Positions 7,529 to 13,496 of a stretch of 13,965 nucleotides of DNA are shown piece after piece. Source of the DNA: Methylophilaceae bacterium (GTDB lineage Bacteria > Pseudomonadota > Gammaproteobacteria > Burkholderiales > Methylophilaceae); contig SPJO01000034.1 of assembly GCA_006844635.1 (NCBI GenBank), forward strand, positions 1-13,965, given 5' to 3'. Each line of letters starts with the position of its first letter. Position 1 is the stretch's first letter. The notes beneath the pieces were generated by a model. That model did no database searches, was not told where the DNA came from, and worked only from the letters and a program-made list of their open reading frames with translations. Both the position numbers and the translations under genes were made by a program.

Positions 7529-8536
7529 TTAGTGAAAAGTGCGGACTTTACAATCTGAAAGGGCTTTCATATAGGCGTCTTTAGGGTTCTCATGCAGGTA
7601 CTTCCATGGGTATTCCATGTAAAAACCAATGGTTTTGCTGAGTGCTTTTTTTGCATGCTGATAGTCACCCAACAAATAAAAATAAGCAGCATAAATATTG
7701 TAAGCTTGCACCAAATGGTAGTCAGCCATACTTTTCAAGTCTTTTGGCACCTCAGCCAACGCTTGAAAAGCGTTGATAATGGATGATTTATCTTCTGATT
7801 GCTGAAGATTTTTTTTCATATGCTTCTTGTCTTGATCAATCGCAAGCTCAACCCAAGCTACGGCCAATGCCACCGGCATAAACTGACCGTTTTTCGATAT
7901 ATTCCGCGCTGCATTAAACATTTCCCGGTTATCACCACCCCAACGCACCGCCATTTGCGCCAGCTTACTCACATGCAATCCCAGTGCAGTTTTATGAGAA
8001 GTTGCATACTGCGCATATAAGGTCTGCGCATCTTCCCCCTTAGCAATGCCTTTATAAATGAGCAATAACTGTTCTAATACAGCAGGCCTTAATTGCCCTG
8101 CAGTTTCCAATAATGGGCTCAACACAAACTCTGCTCGCTGTAGTGCATTAACGAATAGATCAATGTCTTCTGACTTAACCGACTGAATACCTCCCTTACC
8201 CCTAGCCAACCAGCCTTTACGTATTAAAAAAACACCGTACAAATAACGCACATTAATGTCATTTGCATATTGATCATACAAACGCTCCACCCAAGCTTCA
8301 TGGCCAGTAACCGCATCACCGACCAGTTGCGTTTCTAGTGCTGTGAGCGGCTCTAGCTGACCCTTTTTTAACGTAGCCATTTTCTCTTGAATGGGTGGCG
8401 ACTCTGATGGTGCCATCACATGCTGTTGAAGCTGACGCGTCTTAAAAAAGTGAATCAGTTCAAAACCACCTAGCCAATGAAAAACATAAACAAAGATTGC
8501 GCACACTAATAAAAACGTGCCTATGCTTTCGAACAA
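7529..8536 (-). CDS. Membrane-anchored helical-repeat protein, DUF4034-like
   Basis: A 335-aa protein without a firm function. Residues 5-24 form one hydrophobic segment (FLLVCAIFVYVFHWLGGF), probably an N-terminal anchor, followed by a basic patch (KTRQLQQH). The rest is soluble and alpha-helical with TPR/HEAT-like spacing from about 80 to 325. The stretch VRYLYGVFLIRKGWLARGKG and the later KLAQMAVRWGGDNREMF recall the DUF4034 family, whose members carry an RWGGS..EM pattern; this comes from memory and needs a profile search. Start: TTG at 8534-8536, picked because GGGAGGGG lies 7 nt upstream and an ATG alternative is far inside. A sigma70-like promoter lies 41 bp upstream. It heads the row with the transporter and HAD genes, but a shared function is not implied. 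Confidence 0.75.
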   Translation of the reverse strand: MFESIGTFLLVCAIFVYVFHWLGGFELIHFFKTRQLQQHVMAPSESPPIQEKMATLKKGQLEPLTALETQLVGDAVTGHEAWVERLYDQYANDINVRYLYGVFLIRKGWLARGKGGIQSVKSEDIDLFVNALQRAEFVLSPLLETAGQLRPAVLEQLLLIYKGIAKGEDAQTLYAQYATSHKTALGLHVSKLAQMAVRWGGDNREMFNAARNISKNGQFMPVALAVAWVELAIDQDKKHMKKNLQQSEDKSSIINAFQALAEVPKDLKSMADYHLVQAYNIYAAYFYLLGDYQHAKKALSKTIGFYMEYPWKYLHENPKDAYMKALSDCKVRTFH

Positions 8537-8576
8537 TGTTATTCCCCTCCCTACCTATCAACCGTCTTGGGCCGAA

Positions 8577-8606
8577 ATTATACACTCGTATATTAATGCA
8601 TGTCTA
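8577..8606 (-). promoter_or_regulatory. Sigma70-like promoter for the DUF4034-like gene
   Basis: Minus strand TAGACA (8601-8606), 18-bp spacer, TATAAT (8577-8582). The -10 is a perfect consensus and the -35 matches five of six. The downstream leader is about 35 nt and holds the GGGAGGGG ribosome site before the TTG start. Confidence 0.65.
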
Positions 8607-8640
8607 TATTACATCTATGAGGTTTCAAACATATGAACTG

Positions 8641-8690
8641 GCTTGCACTTGTTTACATCATCACTAACAAGTGCAAGCGCTCTTCGCTTG
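8641..8690 (-). terminator. Probable leuA 3' end: two overlapping hairpins without U-tract
   Basis: GCTTGCACTTGTT (8641-8653) and AACAAGTGCAAGC (8666-8678) form a perfect 13-bp stem with a 12-nt loop. A second stem, CAAGCG (8674-8679) with CGCTTG (8685-8690), shares bases with it, so both cannot form fully at once. They lie 27-76 nt after the leuA stop. No T-run follows on the minus strand, so this may be an mRNA-stabilising hairpin or a Rho-linked end and not a classic intrinsic terminator. Confidence 0.55.
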
Positions 8691-8716
8691 TTACATTTGT
8701 CCAGCAGGAAGCCAGA

Positions 8717-10270
8717 TCAAACTTGTGGGTTAAGCTTTTCGGCTTTTGTTTCTAGCTTATTCAAGCCATTTAAATACGCTTTGGCAGATGCAATCACAAT
8801 ATCGGTATCAGCACCTTGTCCATTCACGATGCGACCACCTTTTGATAATCGCACGGTCACTTCGCCTTGCGCATCGGTACCACTGGTAATGTTATTGACT
8901 GAGTACAATAATAACTCAGCACCACTGTCGACGATATTTTCAATCGCTTTAAATGTTGCATCCACTGGGCCACCACCTTCGGCTTCTGCGCGCTTTTCTT
9001 CATCACCATCAGATAACGTAATCACCGCGTGTGGCACTTCTCCAGTTTGCGAAGCAACTTTCAAAAATACCAATTTATACTGCTCATTGTCTTCGCTAAT
9101 AAATTCATCGCTGACTAAAGCATGCAAGTCTTCATCAAAGATTTCAGACTTTTTATCTGCTAAGGCTTTGAAGCGTGCAAATGCAGCATTTAAAGCATCT
9201 TCAGAGCCTAAATCAATACCCAACTCTCTCAAACGTGTTCTAAACGCATTACGCCCAGATAACTTACCTAACGTTAATTTATTGGTGTTCCAGCCGACAT
9301 CTTCGGCACGCATAATTTCATAAGTTTCTCGATGTTTTAATACCCCGTCTTGATGAATACCACTTTCATGCGCGAAAGCATTGGCGCCAACAATGGCTTT
9401 ATTCGGCTGCACTGGATAGCCGGTAATGGTTGAGACCAACTTAGATGCCGGTACAATTTGCGTAGCATCTATCCGCGTTTCCAAGTTAAAGAAGTCTTTA
9501 CGCGTTCTAATCGCCATCACCACTTCTTCTAAACTAGCATTACCCGCACGCTCACCCAAGCCATTAATGGTACATTCCACTTGTCGCGCACCATTGGCCA
9601 CTGCAGATAATGAGTTTGCCACCGCCATCCCCAAATCGTTATGGCAGTGTGTACTCCAAACAACTTTATCCGCACCCTTTACACGAGCAATCAACGTTGC
9701 CATCCGCTCGCCCCAAGGCGCTGGAATGCTATAACCCACAGTATCAGGCACATTAATTGTTGTCGCGCCGGCTTCGATAACAGCATCAAATACACGTACT
9801 AAAAAATCCATCTCAGAGCGCACGGCATCTTCCGCTGAGAATTCCACATCATTCGTATACTCTAGTGCCCACTTCACTGCTTGCACGGCACGTTCAACCA
9901 CTTGGTCTTCTGTCATGCGAAGCTTGTTTTCCATATGAATTTTGCTGGTTGCAATAAACGTATGAATACGGCCATTCTTTTCCGCATGCTGCATCGCCGG
10001 TTGTATCGCCTCACCAGCACGCCGCACATCCTTCTCACTAGCCCTTGCTAACGAGCAAACCGTCGAGTTGTGAATAAGATCTGCAACCGTATGAATCGCG
10101 TCAAAATCACCTGGGCTAGCCGCAGCAAAACCAGCTTCAATCACATTCACGCCCAATTTTTCTAATTGTCGTGCAATGCGAATTTTTTCTTCTTTGGTCA
10201 TGGCAGCCCCAGGGCTTTGTTCGCCATCACGCAATGTCGTATCAAAAATGATTACTTCATTTGTTGTCAT
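8717..10270 (-). CDS. leuA: 2-isopropylmalate synthase
   Basis: First committed enzyme of leucine synthesis: condenses acetyl-CoA with 2-oxoisovalerate to 2-isopropylmalate, cytosolic, divalent-metal dependent. The N-terminal HMGL-like TIM barrel (about 5-275) shows FDTTLRDGEQSPG (R14, metal ligand D15), STHCHNDLG (H208, H210) and GLGERAGNASLEE (N244). The helical linker has FAHESGIHQDG. The C-terminal LeuA dimer/regulatory domain (about 390-510), where leucine binds in family members, is complete. The 517-aa length is normal for bacterial type 1 LeuA. The ATG start is well supported by GGAAGA 4 nt upstream. It follows pssA on the same strand but has its own promoter and a leucine-rich leader ORF in the 264-bp gap, so transcription or translation is probably tuned by leucine supply in addition to enzyme feedback. 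Confidence 0.98.
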   Translation of the reverse strand: MTTNEVIIFDTTLRDGEQSPGAAMTKEEKIRIARQLEKLGVNVIEAGFAAASPGDFDAIHTVADLIHNSTVCSLARASEKDVRRAGEAIQPAMQHAEKNGRIHTFIATSKIHMENKLRMTEDQVVERAVQAVKWALEYTNDVEFSAEDAVRSEMDFLVRVFDAVIEAGATTINVPDTVGYSIPAPWGERMATLIARVKGADKVVWSTHCHNDLGMAVANSLSAVANGARQVECTINGLGERAGNASLEEVVMAIRTRKDFFNLETRIDATQIVPASKLVSTITGYPVQPNKAIVGANAFAHESGIHQDGVLKHRETYEIMRAEDVGWNTNKLTLGKLSGRNAFRTRLRELGIDLGSEDALNAAFARFKALADKKSEIFDEDLHALVSDEFISEDNEQYKLVFLKVASQTGEVPHAVITLSDGDEEKRAEAEGGGPVDATFKAIENIVDSGAELLLYSVNNITSGTDAQGEVTVRLSKGGRIVNGQGADTDIVIASAKAYLNGLNKLETKAEKLNPQV

Positions 10271-10306
10271 GTTGTCTTCCTAAATCAATGCTTAAGATTA
10301 TAAATG

Positions 10307-10343
10307 GTTTTTCGCTGTCACATGTCATCTGTGCAGCAAAAAC
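10307..10343 (-). promoter_or_regulatory. Long hairpin in the leuA leader, with alternative pairing to the leuA ribosome site
   Basis: Minus-strand RNA: GUUUUUGCUG and CAGCGAAAAAC pair with one bulged G, then CACA/UGUG continues the stem to a 7-nt loop, about 14 pairs in total. It is followed by CAUUUAUAAU and not by a U-tract, so it is not a standard terminator. Its 5' arm, with the three bases before it (GUUGUUUUU, 10338-10346), can instead pair with the leuA Shine-Dalgarno region (10271-10279) by seven Watson-Crick and two G-U pairs, hiding the ribosome site. A TATAAT at 10297-10302 has no matching -35. Confidence 0.5.
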
Positions 10344-10367
10344 AACTATTTGGTTTGAGGGGTAAAT

Positions 10368-10475
10368 TTAATGTGCGCTGACGCGCAGCAGTGCTAATAG
10401 GCGTAGCAGTGCTTGGTTCGCTAGGCGCAAACCAGATAAGGCATTGATTAATTGAACTGTTAAGTGATTTAACAT
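10368..10475 (-). CDS. Leucine-rich leader peptide upstream of leuA (leuL-like)
   Basis: A 35-codon ORF, ATG at 10473-10475 to TAA at 10368-10370, ending 97 bp before leuA. Twelve of 35 residues are leucine; the peptide starts MLNHLTVQLINALSGLRLAN and near its end reads ALLRLLALLRV, three Leu-Leu pairs at residues 23-24, 26-27 and 29-30. The codons include TTA, CTA, CTG and TTG. This is the hallmark of ribosome-mediated leader control of leucine genes, as in the enterobacterial leuL, although the sequence is not that peptide. No good Shine-Dalgarno precedes the ATG, and the promoter -10 ends only 7 bp before it, so translation may be leaderless. The ORF is too short for routine gene calling. 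Function is inferred from composition and position; expression is not shown. Confidence 0.8.
   Translation of the reverse strand: MLNHLTVQLINALSGLRLANQALLRLLALLRVSAH
10415..10433 (-). promoter_or_regulatory. Hairpin inside the leucine leader ORF
   Basis: In the minus-strand RNA GGUUUGC pairs with GCGAACC (six Watson-Crick pairs and one U-G) around a GCCUA loop. It lies just before the three Leu-Leu codon pairs. The 5' arm, as UGGUUUG, is also perfectly complementary over 7 nt to CAAACCA located a few bases after the leader stop (10350-10356), giving an alternative long-range pairing. A ribosome paused on the leucine codons would affect which one forms. Confidence 0.45.
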
Positions 10476-10482
10476 AGCTTAG

Positions 10483-10511
10483 ATTGTAACGAATTATTTG
10501 TGTCTATTCAA
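10483..10511 (-). promoter_or_regulatory. Sigma70-like promoter of the leuA leader transcript
   Basis: Minus strand TTGAAT (10506-10511), 17-bp spacer, TACAAT (10483-10488). The spacing is ideal and both hexamers are close to consensus. The start site would fall at or within a few bases of the leader ATG (10475). It lies in the gap after the pssA stop, so leuA can be expressed independently of pssA. Confidence 0.7.
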
Positions 10512-10534
10512 GATAACTGCATTTAGTCCGCATT

Positions 10535-11338
10535 TTACGTAACGGTTGGACTGCCTTTTAGTTTCGCTTTAAGCCATAGATAATAACCGGACAAAGCATA
10601 GACAAGCACCACAGTAAACAGCACTTCTGGTGGGCTGTAAGAGATGAGAACAAATGCCAACATTATGGCTAGCACAGCAACAAACGGCACACTCTTCTTC
10701 AAATTGATATCTTTACCACTGTAAAAACTTAAGTCGCTGACCATTGAACCCGCAGCAAAAATCGTCAAGCCCCAAGCCAGCCACTGCATTTGGATCGCAC
10801 CAAAAAATATCTCTCTACCCGTAATACCGTATTCATAAGACACCCAGACAAAACCAGCCAATAAGGCTGCAGCTGCAGGGCTTGGCAAGCCTTGAAAAAA
10901 CCGTTTATCTTGGAATGGGTCTTCTAGTTTTGTATTAAATCTAGCCAACCTTAACGCCGCACAAGCACAGTAAACAAAAGCAGCTATCCAGCCTAATTTA
11001 CCCAGTGGCTTTAATGCCCAGACATACACAATTAAAGCAGGTGCAACACCAAACGACACCATGTCAGACAAGCTATCGTATTCAGCACCAAAGGCACTTT
11101 GCGTGTTCGTTAATCGTGCTACCCGACCATCTAAACCATCTAATACCATGGCGACAAAAATCGCGATAGAAGATTGTTCATAATTGAAGTTCATCGCACT
11201 GACAATGGCATAAAACCCAGAAAACAAAGCTGCCGACGTAAATAAATTTGGCAGCAAGTAAATGCCTCGTCCACGCAAGCTAGGGTGATCAGCTTGATCT
11301 GTTGCGCGTCGTGCTAAATTTTTCTCGGTTTCTGACAT
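10535..11338 (-). CDS. pssA: CDP-diacylglycerol-serine O-phosphatidyltransferase
   Basis: Membrane enzyme that makes phosphatidylserine from CDP-diacylglycerol and serine, the precursor of phosphatidylethanolamine. The CDP-alcohol phosphatidyltransferase signature DGxxARx8GxxxDxxxD is complete: D70-G-R-V-A-R75, G84, D88, D92, with D67-G68 just before it. After a polar N-terminal 25 residues there are about seven to eight hydrophobic segments (LLPNLFTSAALFSGFYAIV onward to VLFTVVLVYALSGYYLWL). This is the type II, multi-spanning enzyme, unlike the E. coli peripheral PssA. The length is 267 aa; the start ATG lacks a clear Shine-Dalgarno. The common betaproteobacterial partners psd and ilvC are not upstream here: the next gene is a divergent diguanylate cyclase. 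An extended -10 lies 31 bp upstream. Confidence 0.96.
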   Translation of the reverse strand: MSETEKNLARRATDQADHPSLRGRGIYLLPNLFTSAALFSGFYAIVSAMNFNYEQSSIAIFVAMVLDGLDGRVARLTNTQSAFGAEYDSLSDMVSFGVAPALIVYVWALKPLGKLGWIAAFVYCACAALRLARFNTKLEDPFQDKRFFQGLPSPAAAALLAGFVWVSYEYGITGREIFFGAIQMQWLAWGLTIFAAGSMVSDLSFYSGKDINLKKSVPFVAVLAIMLAFVLISYSPPEVLFTVVLVYALSGYYLWLKAKLKGSPTVT

Positions 11339-11368
11339 GATTAATATGGTGAGTTGTCGATAGCCGCC

Positions 11369-11377
11369 AGTATAGCA
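11369..11377 (-). promoter_or_regulatory. Extended -10 promoter candidate for pssA
   Basis: Minus strand TGCTATACT, which is TGn followed by a -10 hexamer close to consensus. There is no recognisable -35 at 16-18 bp, which extended -10 promoters can tolerate. The leader to the pssA ATG would be about 25 nt. Confidence 0.45.
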
Positions 11378-11537
11378 AATCTAATAAATGAGGCGTTAGT
11401 TTCTAACTTAATGACGAGTCAATTTATTTAATTAAGCGATAAAAACAACGTTCCTTAAGCAATCGAAACGGCACATACTTGTTTATCCTAACCATATTCT
11501 TTGAAACCCAATAACTCGAAACACCTTTTGGTTAATT

Positions 11538-13397
11538 ATGGCAATTAAAAACGCAGCAGCAGATTTTGCACGACAGACGCTTATTCAGTTGGCAAAAAAA
11601 GGCGTACCTCCAACACCTGCTAACTACACCACGACCTACAATGAAATTGCTGGGATGAAGGCCATTGATGCGCCTTCGGTTAATAACGTGCTGCAAAAAG
11701 TACTGATGAGCGCGAGTCATAAGAATCCAAAATTTGCAGCCAATGAAAAAGCGATTAATCAAGCCATCAAAAAACATGATTGGGTTGCCTTAGAAACACA
11801 GTTTCGGAAGCTTTTTGTCTCGAATGCAAGCAGTGATGGCAGTGATGTCAATTGGTCAGTATTAATTCGAACACTGCTCAAGCAGTTAGAAACCAGCCAT
11901 AGAGGCATGACGCTTAGCCGTAAAAAAGAAGGCTTAAGCCGCGTACTGGTCAACTTTTCTAAAGACCCAGCAATGCTTGCGGATAAAATTCAAGCATTGA
12001 TGCGCGCTTGGGGTGATGCGAAAAACAGTAAGGCAGATGCCATTGAAACTGCCGCTGAGGTTAGGGAAGACACATCTGTGTCAGCCGCTAAAGAACATAC
12101 GAGCAATGGTACTGAACAAGCAACTGAAATGGCTGCGTTATATCGTGACATGCTGATTCGAACCATTGACTTAAGCTTAATCCCTACTTTAGAAACGTCT
12201 CCAGCTACGCATAAAAAAGCCATCAACTTATTGTCTCAAATACGAAAAGCTAAAACAAAATCAACGCTTGATAAGCATGCGCAAGAATTAAAAGGTATTT
12301 TGCTGGCTGCTGAAACAGAGAGAGAAGAGCAAGAGAATATTAATGAATCACTGATTGATATATTACGTTTAACCTCATCGAGCATGTCAGAAGTATTGCA
12401 AGGCGACCAATGGTTATCCAGCCAAATCAAGATTGTGAACGACATTCTTAGCAAACCCGTCACAAGCACTAATCTACAAAATGCAGAAAGCAGCTTAAAA
12501 GAGCTCATCCATAAACAGTCTAACTTGAAGCCTGCAATGAACGATGCGAAAGAGCTGCTAAAAGAAATGGCAGGCACGTTTATTAATCGCTTAGTCGACA
12601 TTACCGAAAGTACAGATGACTACCACCAAAAAATTGAATTGCACCAAGAAAGCTTAAGTAGCATCGATGATATTGATGAGTTAAACGGCGTATTGCAAAA
12701 CGTTTTAGATGACACGCGCACAATTGGTTTAACCGTTCAACGCACGCGTGAAGAATTCCAAGAAAGCCAAGACAAAATCAATAATGCTGAGAAAAAAATT
12801 CAAGAGTTAACTTCCGTACTTGAATACATAAATGAGGTGGCAAACGAGGATTATTTAACCGGCACACTAAACCGTCGTGGGATGGATGAAGCATTAGAGC
12901 GAGAATTTAGCCGTGCTGATCGCCACAACACTGAACTCTGTGTTGCCATGATGGATATTGATCACTTTAAAAAACTCAATGATAGCTTGGGCCATAACAC
13001 TGGTGATGAAGCTTTAGCGCACTTTGCAAAAGTTATCAAAGATGTAAAACGGTCAACCGATGTATTAGCGCGTTATGGTGGAGAAGAGTTCATCATCATC
13101 TTGCCTAATACAGAACAGAATGATGGCATCAAGGTCGTTGAACGCGTACAGCGCGAACTAACCAAACAGTTCTTTATGCATAGTGATGAGCGCGTTGTCA
13201 TCACCTTTAGTGCAGGGGTGGCTCAACGATTTGAAGATGAAACGCCTGATAGCATCATTCCGCGTGCTGATGCGGCTTTATACGAAGCCAAGAGCTCAGG
13301 CCGTAATCGCGTGGTGGGTGCCACTGAACATGCTGAAGATATCCCTATTCCTCCGAAATCGGAGACAGCTGCAGATACAGACGAACTGCGTCACTAA
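11538..13397 (+). CDS. GGDEF-domain diguanylate cyclase with coiled-coil N-terminal region
   Basis: Predicted to make c-di-GMP from two GTP. The C-terminal GGDEF domain starts at D438 (DYLTGTLNRRG), with metal ligand D473 in MMDIDHFKKLND and the active-site loop G514-G-E-E-F518, the functional GGEEF form. The inhibitory I-site RxxD is present (R505-S-T-D508, five residues before GGEEF), so product feedback is likely. The N-terminal 437 residues have no membrane segment or signal peptide: residues 1-40 carry the GVPPTPANYTTTYNEIAG pattern seen at the start of some betaproteobacterial GGDEF proteins, 150-200 are polar and low in complexity, and 230-435 look mostly helical with coiled-coil stretches that could dimerise the cyclase. 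The tail after the domain is short and acidic. The ATG has a weak ribosome site. It is divergent from pssA; the 199-bp gap (11339-11537) shows no clear promoter for this gene. Confidence 0.93.
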   Translation: MAIKNAAADFARQTLIQLAKKGVPPTPANYTTTYNEIAGMKAIDAPSVNNVLQKVLMSASHKNPKFAANEKAINQAIKKHDWVALETQFRKLFVSNASSDGSDVNWSVLIRTLLKQLETSHRGMTLSRKKEGLSRVLVNFSKDPAMLADKIQALMRAWGDAKNSKADAIETAAEVREDTSVSAAKEHTSNGTEQATEMAALYRDMLIRTIDLSLIPTLETSPATHKKAINLLSQIRKAKTKSTLDKHAQELKGILLAAETEREEQENINESLIDILRLTSSSMSEVLQGDQWLSSQIKIVNDILSKPVTSTNLQNAESSLKELIHKQSNLKPAMNDAKELLKEMAGTFINRLVDITESTDDYHQKIELHQESLSSIDDIDELNGVLQNVLDDTRTIGLTVQRTREEFQESQDKINNAEKKIQELTSVLEYINEVANEDYLTGTLNRRGMDEALEREFSRADRHNTELCVAMMDIDHFKKLNDSLGHNTGDEALAHFAKVIKDVKRSTDVLARYGGEEFIIILPNTEQNDGIKVVERVQRELTKQFFMHSDERVVITFSAGVAQRFEDETPDSIIPRADAALYEAKSSGRNRVVGATEHAEDIPIPPKSETAADTDELRH

Positions 13398-13436
13398 CTA
13401 GCGTTCAAACTCAGTTAAGTTCAAGGTGATCAGCAC

Positions 13437-13463
13437 TTGATTTAGCCAAGCATGTGTTAACAT
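13437..13463 (+). promoter_or_regulatory. Promoter candidate for tgt
   Basis: TTGATT (13437-13442), a short 15-bp spacer, then TAACAT (13458-13463) preceded by TGT, an extended -10. The spacing is below optimum, but the extended -10 supports it. A weak hairpin, TCAAGGTG with CACTTGA (one bulge), overlaps the -35 and could mark the end of the cyclase transcript. Confidence 0.4.
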
Positions 13464-13496
13464 CGCGCTAAATCTATTTAGTTCTCAAACTGCATC

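Noticed and set aside
8643..9323. 226-codon plus-strand ORF opposite leuA
   Set aside because: Serine- and alanine-rich shadow of the leuA reading frame; leuA is certain and the ORF shows no family pattern or ribosome site.
10297..10302. Perfect TATAAT upstream of leuA as a second promoter
   Set aside because: No acceptable -35 at 16-18 bp and no TGn extension; the bases fall just after the leader hairpin, where AT-rich sequence is expected.
11458..11537. Promoter for the diguanylate cyclase
   Set aside because: TTG-containing candidates have no -10 hexamer at suitable spacing; I could not support a call.
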